Made by a program: the position numbers and the translations under genes
Origin: Hoeflea_A sp965204935
GTDB taxonomy: Bacteria; Pseudomonadota; Alphaproteobacteria; Rhizobiales; Rhizobiaceae
Length of the DNA: 64,000 bases
NCBI RefSeq assembly: GCF_965204935.1
Contig: NZ_CBDBFO010000002.1
Direction: 5' to 3' (one strand)
In this document: piece after piece, positions 44,854-52,502 of the stretch
Numbering within the stretch: position 1 is the first letter of the stretch
Layout of the letters: the number at the start of each line of letters is the position of its first letter
The notes under the pieces: generated by a model
Database searches by the model: none
Told to the model about the DNA's origin: nothing
The model's input: only the letters and a program-made list of their open reading frames with translations

Positions 44854-46095
44854 CAGGGGAATCGACTGAACGCTATTGCCGGATTATGGCCTCCATGTAG
44901 TCGTCGTCCCAGGCAGCTGAGCGTCTTTTTTGCGGCAGGCTCATTTTCTTGCCGGGAAACCGCTTCAGCAGGTTTATCGCGGCATGATTGATCGTTGCGA
45001 AGTTGGCCGCCGAGTTCGCTTTTCTGATACGACAGTCGTCCTGTCCGAAGGTGACGTCCAGGACCCAATGCAAGCAATTTTCCACTTGCCAGTGGTCGCG
45101 GATGCACCGCGCCATTTTCTCTGGGCTATCTGCGAATGACGCGATGTAGAACCGTCGGATCGTTTCTGTTTCACCTCTGATCTCGCGTGTGTATTGCGTC
45201 ATGATGACGGCCTTCATGCCCGGCCAATGATGGCGTTTGTCCAACCATCCGATGTCAGTGCAAACGGTGCAGCGCCGCGTTTCAATCCGCCCGTGATCGG
45301 CGTCAACGGTTTGTCTCTGCTTGACGAAATCCCCGCCGATATCCCGCTCCAGATGCTCATCGAAAAACAGCTCGACATCCTCATGCAGGCTGCCCTGATT
45401 ACCTTTCAGGCCGATCACATAATCCGCCTCCTGATCAATGATTTGCTGGCAAATTTTGCGTTGGCATCCCATCGCATCAATAGTCACGATAGCCCCCTTC
45501 AGCGCCAGCAGTTCCAACAACTCGGGAATGGCCGTGATCTCGTTGGATTTGTCATCGACCTTGCGTTGTCCAAGGACGAGTTGCTGATCACAGGCCCAGG
45601 CAGAAACCATGTGGATAGCGGCCTTGCCGGAGCCGGTATCGAATGACCGCCGAAGGGTTTTCCCGTCTACGGCAACGACACCTCCAAACATCTCATTCAG
45701 GCTTGAGATCCAGCTTATGAAGCAGCTTTGGAAAGCTTCCATATCCAGGCGAGAAAACAGGATACCCAACTGATCATGGCACGGTGTTCCGTTCTCAAAC
45801 GACAGGAAACGACGCAGAAGCTCAAGTTTCTTTTCGCCATAGAGTGCGACAGACGTCCAGCCGTCAGCGCCCGATATCACGGCGCATAAAACCAGGAGCA
45901 GAATTTCGTCGAGCGGATAGCTGACTTTCGCCTCCTGACGCGGATCTTCGATCGCTTGAAAATGCGTCAGAAAGTCGGGGGTGTGGGAATCTTCGGGGGT
46001 GCGGGACATGTCAAAGCTCCGGAAAAAGGACAGTTCCAAACCTTTGATTCAGAAAAATGCAACTTTGTCAGCAATTTATTCGATCGATTACCCTG
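44854..46095 (-). mobile_element. ISAs1-family element (1242 bp) with 10-bp target duplication
   Basis: Terminal inverted repeats CAGGGGAATCGACTGAA (left) and CAGGGTAATCGATCGAA (right, other strand). The direct repeat GGGTTGAAGA occurs at 44844-44853 and 46096-46105. The transposase inside is intact. The insertion separates the bufferin remnant from the porin gene. Confidence 0.93.
44873..46009 (-). CDS. ISAs1-family transposase
   Basis: Product of 378 residues from MSRTPEDSHTPDFLTHFQAI. It has the ISAs1 blocks EILLLVLCAVISGADGWTSV, VVAVDGKTLRRSFDTGSGKA (first Asp), IVTIDAMGCQRKICQQIIDQ (second Asp), ADYVIGLKGNQGSLHEDVEL and RDHWQVENCLHWVLDVTFGQ with the catalytic Glu. Complete and probably functional. 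Confidence 0.93.
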   Translation of the reverse strand: MSRTPEDSHTPDFLTHFQAIEDPRQEAKVSYPLDEILLLVLCAVISGADGWTSVALYGEKKLELLRRFLSFENGTPCHDQLGILFSRLDMEAFQSCFISWISSLNEMFGGVVAVDGKTLRRSFDTGSGKAAIHMVSAWACDQQLVLGQRKVDDKSNEITAIPELLELLALKGAIVTIDAMGCQRKICQQIIDQEADYVIGLKGNQGSLHEDVELFFDEHLERDIGGDFVKQRQTVDADHGRIETRRCTVCTDIGWLDKRHHWPGMKAVIMTQYTREIRGETETIRRFYIASFADSPEKMARCIRDHWQVENCLHWVLDVTFGQDDCRIRKANSAANFATINHAAINLLKRFPGKKMSLPQKRRSAAWDDDYMEAIIRQ

Positions 46096-46108
46096 GGGTT
46101 GAAGAATG

Positions 46109-46132
46109 CCGGGCGGCGGCGTCGCCGCCCGG
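46109..46132 (-). terminator. Hairpin behind the porin gene
   Basis: Perfect 10-bp GC stem CCGGGCGGCG / CGCCGCCCGG with loop GCGT, 50 bp after the porin stop on the minus strand. Only a weak T-rich stretch follows (TTCTT), interrupted now by the ISAs1 target site. Probably the porin terminator. Confidence 0.6.
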
Positions 46133-46182
46133 AAGTGCCTGGAGATTGCGGGCCCGGTGCTCAACAGGGCGCCGCGCCGCCT

Positions 46183-47319
46183 TTAGAAATTGCGCTGCAG
46201 ACGCAACAGGCCCGTCGTCGCATCGCCGCCGGCATATCCCGCGGTGGGGCCCACGGCGGCATTGCTCTTGCCGAACCTGGTGTGGCGAACCTCGCCGCGC
46301 ACCTCGACATTGGCGACCGGGTTCCACACCAGCACGCCCTCGACCGCCCAGGAGCTGATGCCCGAGCCCGCATCGCCGAGCTTCATGTTGCCCGCAACCG
46401 GCGTCGCGTAGTAGCCGGACGAGTACTGGCCGCCGACCGAGCCCTTGAAGCCCTCGGCGAACCGGTGCTGGTAGGAGCCGATGACCGACCATTGCGGCGT
46501 GTGCGTCGTGCCCCTGGCGATCCCGGTCGGCGACGCGTTGGCGCCGTAGCGGCTCGGACCGCTGGCGTAGAAGCCCTGGACGATCACATTGCCGTCCGGA
46601 CCGATATCCGCATTGAGACCCAGCTTGACGCCGAAGGTCTCGGCCGACTGGTCGTAGCCGGCCGCGCCGTAGACGGTCGCGCCGGCGATAACGCCGCCGA
46701 TGCGGCCCGTGAAGTCGGGAACATAACTGGTCCTGTCGCCGTCGTCATTGGCCGAGACCGCCGCGAACACGCCATCGAGCGTCAGGTTGTAGCCGATCTG
46801 GCTGGCCTGGCTGTAGCCGTAGGAAAGGCCGTTGTCCGAGTGCGAGCCGAAGCCCGACGCGCCGCCGTTCTTCGAACTGACCCAGGTCGTCTCCGTGTAG
46901 CCGAAGACAAGGCCGCCAAGCTCGCCATAGGCCTGGTCGATAACGGCATTGCCGTCATATCCGAACGTGTTCGTACCCTTGTCGTTGGGCTTCGCGTCGC
47001 CCTGAAGACGCACATAGGCATGAAGAACGCCGAGTTCCGTGTCCTCCCTGGCCTGCACGTTCAAACGCCCGCGAACGGTCGACGTGTAGCTGTCCGCATC
47101 GCTGACGAAACCCGCATCGAGGCGCACGAAACCGCTCAGCTTCAGGCAGGTCTCCGTGCCCGGTATGTAGAAATAGCCGGCGCCGAAGGCATCGCACACG
47201 CGCACATATTCAACCGCGTCCGGCTCGGCCGCGACAATCATGTCGGCACCATGGGCACTGCCCGTGAAAAGCAGCGCCGCGGCGCAGCATGGAAGAAGTC
47301 TGTCGATCCTGTTGTTCAT
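46183..47319 (-). CDS. Rhizobial-type outer-membrane porin (Porin_2/Omp2 family)
   Basis: General-diffusion porin of 378 residues. The chosen start MNNRIDRLLPCCAAALLFTG has GAGG six bases upstream and gives a signal peptide cleaved near SAHGA. The mature start has the family pattern VEYVRVCDAFGAGYFYIPGT with the two cysteines and CLKLSGFVRLDAGF. The C terminus ends in LLRLQRNF with the terminal Phe needed for barrel assembly. The upstream region contains a G8 tract that may affect expression. Confidence 0.92.
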   Translation of the reverse strand: MNNRIDRLLPCCAAALLFTGSAHGADMIVAAEPDAVEYVRVCDAFGAGYFYIPGTETCLKLSGFVRLDAGFVSDADSYTSTVRGRLNVQAREDTELGVLHAYVRLQGDAKPNDKGTNTFGYDGNAVIDQAYGELGGLVFGYTETTWVSSKNGGASGFGSHSDNGLSYGYSQASQIGYNLTLDGVFAAVSANDDGDRTSYVPDFTGRIGGVIAGATVYGAAGYDQSAETFGVKLGLNADIGPDGNVIVQGFYASGPSRYGANASPTGIARGTTHTPQWSVIGSYQHRFAEGFKGSVGGQYSSGYYATPVAGNMKLGDAGSGISSWAVEGVLVWNPVANVEVRGEVRHTRFGKSNAAVGPTAGYAGGDATTGLLRLQRNF

Positions 47320-47331
47320 GTCTGACCTCAT

Positions 47332-47808
47332 GTCGTTATCCCCAAAAATGCCGCTCCCCGCGATGTCAGCCCCGGGATGGCGGCCTGTCCCGGCCGGCCC
47401 GGGCACCGGAACCGCAGCGGCGGCGACGCCGGCCAACCCCTCCGGCGGGCCGGACCCCGCCGGCACCGGATGCCCGGGATGCCCCGGATGCCGATGACGG
47501 CGGCGCGTTCGCGTCACGGGAAGTGTTACCCCCCCCGGTTAATGTGGCTATGGAATGAATAGGCAAACGCGCCAAACCGGACCGGGCCGCCCGCACCGGC
47601 AGGCCCGGAACCTGGGCCCGGCACGCGGGCCGGAAAAGCCGCCCGCCGGGCGCAACTCGTCGGAAAACCGGGCAACAGATCGGCCGCAACACCGCAGACA
47701 CACCCGCCGAGGACCGCCCGTACGGCCCGCCAAACCTCCGCCAGACCCGGGCCGGACCCGCGAAAAGGCGAAACGAAACCATAGGCAGCGGTCATCGTGC
47801 GGGGGCGA
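47332..47808. other. Porin upstream region, GC-rich, no supported gene
   Basis: 477 bp. It holds the porin promoter area with a C8 (G8 on the coding strand) tract at 47529-47536 and the block repeated at 42615-42760. The open frames here are arginine/proline-rich and look like chance frames. On the coding strand TTGCCT and CATTAA, 16 bases apart, are a possible -35/-10 pair just before the G tract. Confidence 0.55.
47529..47536 (-). promoter_or_regulatory. G8 homopolymer in the porin promoter region
   Basis: Eight consecutive G on the porin coding strand, about 210 bp before the start codon and directly behind a candidate promoter. The second copy of this region also has exactly eight (42636-42643) although adjacent bases differ. 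Such tracts can change length by slippage. Confidence 0.5.
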
Positions 47809-47979
47809 CTAGTAACCATCGTCCTGGATGAAATGCCATCCCGCAAATCGTCCGCGGGTCAGGTCGCCGGTGTCGAGCCGCGGCGCCCGCCGGCCGGGAC
47901 CGGGATCGTCGTAGTAGATCTCGACCACCGCGCCACGCTCGATGCGCGCGTAGCCGCTGCCGGCGCCGCAGTACTCCAT
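47809..47979 (-). CDS. Small hypothetical protein
   Basis: Frame of 56 residues starting MEYCGAGSGYARIERGAVVE and ending GRFAGWHFIQDDGY, 10 bp after the stop of the interrupted gene upstream; an earlier in-frame ATG at 48012 overlaps that gene. The composition (YYDDPGP, LDTGDLTRGRF) looks like a folded protein rather than noise. No family recognised. It probably shares a transcript with the gene before it. Confidence 0.5.
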   Translation of the reverse strand: MEYCGAGSGYARIERGAVVEIYYDDPGPGRRAPRLDTGDLTRGRFAGWHFIQDDGY

Positions 47980-47989
47980 CTCCGCGTCC

Positions 47990-48406
47990 CTATGGATCGG
48001 GAAGGACCTCATTGCGGAACTTCGCCCCGATCCGGATCGCCGGGCGGCGCGCAGGGCGTGTTGCCGCGCGGTAGCCGTCCAGCCACTGCGACTTGAGTGT
48101 GTCGGCCGACAGCGCCGTGGCGGAGATCATCGACGCAGGTTTTCGCAGGCAGTCGTCGCGGTGCAGGACGATGTGCGCCGGCGCGACCGGCACGGCCGGT
48201 GGGGCCTCGGCGTCGCGCGCGCTGTAGCGCAGGCCTGTCAGCGTGTAACCGTCTCATCTGGCGCGCTCGAATCCCGAACGGCAGGCGCAGAAAGGCGCCA
48301 CATCGCGGTCGCTCGCGGTGACGGCCGGGTAGTCGATTTTCTTCGCCGACTTGCTGTCGTCGTGCGGCAGGCCCTTGACGGTCACGGAGCCCCATTCATC
48401 GGACAT
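47990..48406 (-). pseudogene. Hypothetical gene with one in-frame TGA
   Basis: From ATG 48404-48406 the frame reads MSDEWGSVTVKGLPHDDSKS to CACRSGFERAR, then TGA at 48254-48256. It continues in the same frame as DGYTLTGLRYSARDAEAPPA through PASMISATALSADTLKSQWL to a stop at 47990, 138 codons in all. Codon use is coding-like on both sides, so a recent nonsense mutation is most likely. Family not recognised; soluble, no signal peptide. Two Cys (CAC) stand just before the TGA. Confidence 0.6.
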
Positions 48407-48618
48407 TGTGCGGATCCTTTCCTGTGTTCGGTTTCCCATTCAACAGACGTGGGCGGATCCCCTCTGCCGCCGCAAACGTAGCGCGCGGGCAGCCGCGCGA
48501 TTTTCACAGCCCGCAAAACCTCTTCGCGCTCCGGAGAACCGGTATCGCGCATGTGCCCAGAATCGGACTGACCTGTGCGTTATCTCGACCGTCCGCGGGA
48601 GGGGCGCCCCAGCGCGCC

Positions 48619-49143
48619 TCACGGCTTGCGCGCGTACCTATAGAGGCGGACCGGCTGGCCCATCGCCGTCGCTCCGTCGAACCGTTGTTCACCAGACGGA
48701 TAAAGCGACGCGAATCGGTTGCCGGAGGAATCGTTGAGGATCACCTGGTTTCCCTCAACGTCCCAGGCCCAGATCAACGCCGCCTGGCCGCTACAGCCGC
48801 GCGAGGCGGCGCGGTAACCACCGGTCCACTTCGTCAGCGCCAAAAAGATGTCGCAACTGCCGCCGCCAGTCGAGATCGTCCAGCGCCCGAGTATCGATTC
48901 GCGCGTCACCTGTGGCGCATCTGCCGCGGGCACAGGCAATTCATGCTCACTCTGACCCTGCATTGTCGGCGCCTTTGGGAACTCGTTCTGCCCCGCCGGC
49001 GGCAACTGCCCGCTCCGGGTATCGCCGAACGGCGGTCGTGACTGTGTTTGCGGCGGCCCGTATCCGGTGCGCAAACCCGTTCCCTGGCATCCCGCCAAGG
49101 CGATCGCCGCATACAGTGCGATCACGATTGTTCCATCATGCAT
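48619..49143 (-). CDS. Inh/Omp19-family lipoprotein (protease inhibitor fold)
   Basis: Lipoprotein of 174 residues from MHDGTIVIALYAAIALAGCQ; the lipobox ALAGC gives the lipidated Cys. A Pro/Gln-rich linker (about 20-85) leads to a C-terminal beta-barrel of the AprI/Inh type: ILGRWTISTGGGSCDIFLAL, GGYRAASRGCSGQAALIWAW with the conserved disulfide pair, and RFDGATAMGQPVRLYR. Omp19 of Brucella belongs here and inhibits proteases. The frame extends 19 codons upstream without a better signal. Confidence 0.85.
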   Translation of the reverse strand: MHDGTIVIALYAAIALAGCQGTGLRTGYGPPQTQSRPPFGDTRSGQLPPAGQNEFPKAPTMQGQSEHELPVPAADAPQVTRESILGRWTISTGGGSCDIFLALTKWTGGYRAASRGCSGQAALIWAWDVEGNQVILNDSSGNRFASLYPSGEQRFDGATAMGQPVRLYRYARKP

Positions 49144-49397
49144 CAGTTCATCTCCAAATGCCGAATCCGGAGCTGCCTTCATGGTCGGCTTCAAGTACAA
49201 TTACGTGTTCTTTCCCCGGAGGTTCACATGTCCGCGTTTCAGCATTTGCCGATTGCGCCAGCACCAAGGCAAACCATACCAGCGCGATCTCGGACGATTG
49301 CATACGCGATCCCATCCCCTTCTTCACCGGGTCGCCTTCACGCAGTCCAAAAATACCGCCAGCAGATCATGGCACTGGGTGCGCATCTGTCGAAGCA
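49144..49397. other. Intergenic, no supported gene
   Basis: Short gap between the Omp19-like gene and an IS630 fragment. It presumably holds the lipoprotein promoter. Open frames here show no domain. Confidence 0.4.
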
Positions 49398-49664
49398 TCA
49401 TTTCCATAGAGCATTGCCGCACTGGACCGCCGTTTTCTGCACGGCTTTGCAGATTGCTCTTTCGAGTTCGTCTGCGTCGGCGAAAGTCTGGTGTGCCAGT
49501 TCGGTCTGTTTAAGCGTTTTCCAGGACGGTACGATGTCGTTGAGTTCCCGGGCGTATTTCGGCAGCCACTCAACCGTGAGCCAAAGGGCGCAATCGGCGA
49601 GTGCTGCTCGGGTCAGCTTGCTGGCGTGAATCGTGCCGTCGTCTAGCACCAGCACCACTGGCAT
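49398..49664 (-). pseudogene. IS630-family transposase fragment (C-terminal)
   Basis: The frame MPVVLVLDDGTIHASKLTRA, LTVEWLPKYARELNDIVPSW, TLKQTELAHQTFADADELER matches the DDE_3 C-terminal core of IS630 transposases (VLD-x-G-x-I-H-x-S and WLPKY-x-x-ELN-x-I). The N-terminal two thirds are not present in frame. No inverted repeats were found. Confidence 0.75.
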
Positions 49665-49985
49665 GTGGTGGGCGCCTCGCTCTCATCAACAAAGAACCGT
49701 CGATCGGCGTGCTCCAACCCTGCGACCGGCTCCACCGCGCTCATGGAGTTAGCCCCCCACAGGGCGACCGTTCAAGGCAACGCGCAGCGGATCGCCAGGA
49801 CCGCGGCCTCCCGGAAGAATGCCGAGATCATTTCGCTGTCTTCCTTCGATCCGGCCATGAGATGCAGCAGAATCTTTCTGCCGTGCTGTGAGAATCTCAG
49901 GCAGCAGGCACCGGCTCGCATCTTTGGGTCGGCCTGATGCGCTCGGCAATGCCATCAACAAACAGACAGGCAATTTCATACTCGC
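49665..49985. other. Region between transposase fragments
   Basis: About 320 bp with no convincing gene. A minus-strand frame near 49742-49665 (MSAVEPVAGLEHADRRFFVD) ends after about 33 codons and may be a scrap of the same IS630 or of another gene. Confidence 0.35.
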
Positions 49986-50003
49986 TTAGATCTCGGGTGG
50001 AGA

Positions 50004-50270
50004 ATGCCTAGTCGTCTGCCAAAAACCGCTCCGACCTGGAAACGCTCCTATGGCTTGTGCCGCGTGCGGTGGCGGGGGCTCGCCAATGCCTTGCTGCAAA
50101 CCCATCTCACCGCAATCGCCTACAACCTCAAACCAACCCTCAACATACTCAACCCCGCACGAAACAAATCCCACTCAGTGTTCACAGGCGGTTCGTGGAC
50201 AGGTCTCCCAATGCGCCCAACAGGATTCGATCCTATGATCTTTACCTTCGAAGGGTGGTCTGCTTTTCAA
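50004..50270 (+). pseudogene. DDE transposase C-terminal fragment (IS5/IS1182-like)
   Basis: The frame carries TWKRSYGLCRVRWRGLANAL then LQTHLTAIAYNLKPTLNILN, which resembles the last conserved helices of IS5/IS1182-type transposases (R-x-R-G-L-x-K-x-x-x-Q-x-x-x-T-A-x-x-x-N-x-K). The rest of the protein is absent and the frame then runs on into unrelated codons. Confidence 0.6.
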
Positions 50271-50414
50271 TAACTGCCAACCCTAACCACCGGCAGCTTA
50301 CAGTTCGACAGAGGTCAAATGAACTAGACCACAAATTCCTGTGGGCGGAAAACCACCCAAATTGGACGTCATTTCCATTCTGCGTCCAGGCACAGTTGCT
50401 GACCACAGGTTTAG

Positions 50415-50464
50415 TGGCGCATCCATCAGGATTCGAACCTGAGACCTCTATCTTCGGAGTGCAG
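50415..50464 (-). pseudogene. 3' half of a tRNA-Arg(CCG)-like gene
   Basis: On the minus strand an anticodon-loop-like CTCCGAA is followed by a variable region, a T arm CAGG-TTCGAAT-CCTG and an acceptor 3' strand ending GGATGCGCCA. No matching 5' half (GCATCC...) lies upstream. This is the pattern of a tRNA 3' fragment left at an attachment site. Confidence 0.65.
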
Positions 50465-50629
50465 GGCTTTTGTGCCAATTTCGGCCGCTTCTAGCCATTG
50501 GCGGCATCCGGGTGTCAAACCAAAATGAATTGGAGCAAAACCTGTGGACAGAAATTAACCCAATTTGGACGCCATTTGGACGCCATTTCAAAATCGCCTC
50601 CGAGCAAATTTTCTAAGTTATTGATTTTA

Positions 50630-50706
50630 TGGCGCGCTCGGGAAGATTCGAACTCCCGACCCCCAGATTCGTAGTCTGGTGCTCTATCCAGCTGAGCTAC
50701 GAGCGC
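50630..50706 (-). tRNA. tRNA-Arg(ACG)
   Basis: 77 nt including CCA. The acceptor GCGCTCG pairs with CGAGCGC, the D arm is AGCTCAGCTGGATAGAGC, the anticodon loop is CTACGAA, and the T arm is GGGAG-TTCGAAT-CTTCC. Complete and standard. It marks the right edge of the accessory region. Confidence 0.96.
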
Positions 50707-51103
50707 GCTTGCGGTGGCGTTGCCTGTCCGCGAGGCGTGTAACTAATCCTTTCGCCGCCGGAATGCAAGCCAAGTGCGGTGAATTTTTTGCTGCATCGGA
50801 TGGCCGCAATATGTGTAGCCCAAATGACATGTGGGCGAACTGGACATCGTTGAAAAGCCACCTCCAAAATCGCCATGGCTCCTATTCGGCGCCCAGTCGG
50901 AATAGGCAATTCGCGGCGCGGAAACAGTTGCCATTCAGAGCCGCGGGCTCGTCGCACGGGACTTTAAGTTGTTGGCTATCGCGCACGTACAATCCTTCAT
51001 TGCGCGCTAAAAATCCCCAAAAAGTTGCATTCGTGACAGATCTTCATTGACTCAGTAGCCGGTCTAATGAGTAAACTGGGTCGCTATATGCTTGGTTTTT
51101 AAC
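50707..51103. promoter_or_regulatory. Upstream region of the TPR/FecR pair
   Basis: 397 bp. TTGACT at 51047-51052 and GTAAAC at 51071-51076 with an 18-base spacer form a candidate promoter about 30 bp before the gene. A third, weaker copy of the motif found behind the tRNA-Arg sequences (TGGGCGAACTGGACATC, near 50830) also lies here. No gene supported. Confidence 0.35.
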
Positions 51104-52498
51104 ATGCGATGCGTGGCTCAAACCTTTGCGGCACTCTTACTTGGGATTGTATTACTAGCTCTTCCGGGACTGGAAGAATCTGCCGCACAGACCGCCGCAA
51201 CCGTTCCAGCAAAGAAAACCGCGCGATCTCAAATCTCCGAAAATGCAGAATCAACCGTGCAGCAAAGGCGCCTGGTGCTTTTCAGGCGAATGCTGGAGAA
51301 TCCGCAGGATCTCGACGCTGCCTTCGAGTACGCAACCCTTTCGGCGCAGGTCGGCGATCTGGAAGCGGCCATTTCCACGCTCGAGCGCATGCTGATCTTC
51401 GCACCCGGACTTCCAAGGCTGCAACTGGAACTCGGATTGCTCTATTACCGCCTGGAGGCATTCAAGACCGCCAAGGCGTATTTTGAGTCAGCCATTTCCG
51501 GCCCGGACGTCCCTCCGGAAGTTCGCGAAAAGGTCCGGCAATTTCTGTCCGGCATTGAAAAAGCAGACCGGAAGGTTGCGTTCTCCGGGCAGATGCGGGC
51601 CGGAATACGCTACCAGACAAATGCCAACCGGGGCCCGGACGGCGAGATCATTATCCTCAACGGCCTGCCGTTTCAGCTTGATGCGCTGTCACAGGCAGAC
51701 CCGGATGGCAATGTATACGTATCGGGCAAGTTCCACGTTTCGCGAAAATTGCCGAGGCCTGGAACGACACTCGAATTCGACCTGGTGACATACGCCTCAA
51801 AGCAGTTCAAGCGTGACGAGTTCGATCTCGTTCAGGCAGAGGCGACCTTGGGACCGGCCTTCGATCTCGGCCGTTTCGGATACGACAATGCAGCTCTCGG
51901 TGTCTACGGGATCGTCTCCGGTGCGTTCCTGGACAAGGACTATTACGCGACTTTCGTCGGAGCCGGCACGCAGCTCATCTCACAGTTCGGCGCACGCACC
52001 TCCGGTTCCGCCAAGCTCGAGTATCGCTACAAGGAATTCTATGATTCCCCATCCGTGCCGACCGCATCCAACCGCGACGGTCACGAGGTGCGCGGTTCGG
52101 CCGCTTATCAGTACATTGTAACACCCATGCACACATTGAATGTGTCGGCGGGCACGGTGCGCAGCATATCGCGTGCAAATTATTTGTCTTATTGGGACTT
52201 TGCGGCACAGGCCGGCGCGGCGTTCGCGTTCATGTCGCCGTTCAACGGGGAACAAAAATGGGTGCTCGGCACGTCCGCCGGAATTGTCTTCCGGACCTAC
52301 GATTCCCCGGATCCGATGGTGAACCCGGGCCAGAACCAGGAAGACACCGAGTACATAGCCCAGGGCTCACTGAACATCCCGGTGAAAAACGGAGTGTCGG
52401 TACTCGGCGAGGCTGACTACCGCTACGTCCATTCGAACTATCCGACCCGCAGGCACAACAATTTCGGGACGACACTGTCCCTCGTGAAGCTCTGGTGA
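51104..52498 (+). CDS. TPR plus outer-membrane beta-barrel protein (Slam-like, DUF560 type)
   Basis: Product of 464 residues from MRCVAQTFAALLLGIVLLAL, a signal peptide cleaved near SAAQ; a TTG four codons earlier is less likely. Residues about 50-150 are TPR-like (DLDAAFEYATLSAQVGDLEA, PRLQLELGLLYYRLEAFKTA). From about 160 to the end alternating strands form a barrel (FSGQMRAGIRYQTNANRGPD, GKFHVSRKLPRPGTTLEFDL), ending FGTTLSLVKLW with an aromatic last residue. TPR followed by a barrel is the layout of Slam surface-assembly proteins. Next gene starts after 4 bp, so the two form an operon. Confidence 0.75.
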   Translation: MRCVAQTFAALLLGIVLLALPGLEESAAQTAATVPAKKTARSQISENAESTVQQRRLVLFRRMLENPQDLDAAFEYATLSAQVGDLEAAISTLERMLIFAPGLPRLQLELGLLYYRLEAFKTAKAYFESAISGPDVPPEVREKVRQFLSGIEKADRKVAFSGQMRAGIRYQTNANRGPDGEIIILNGLPFQLDALSQADPDGNVYVSGKFHVSRKLPRPGTTLEFDLVTYASKQFKRDEFDLVQAEATLGPAFDLGRFGYDNAALGVYGIVSGAFLDKDYYATFVGAGTQLISQFGARTSGSAKLEYRYKEFYDSPSVPTASNRDGHEVRGSAAYQYIVTPMHTLNVSAGTVRSISRANYLSYWDFAAQAGAAFAFMSPFNGEQKWVLGTSAGIVFRTYDSPDPMVNPGQNQEDTEYIAQGSLNIPVKNGVSVLGEADYRYVHSNYPTRRHNNFGTTLSLVKLW

Positions 52499-52502
52499 CG
52501 CC

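Noticed and set aside
47366..47846. Overlapping Arg/Pro-rich ORFs upstream of the porin
   Set aside because: Several frames are open on both strands simply because of high GC; none has a domain, signal peptide or ribosome binding site.
48254..48256. Selenocysteine at the in-frame TGA
   Set aside because: No SECIS-like element was recognised and the neighbouring residues do not match any known selenoprotein; a nonsense mutation is simpler.
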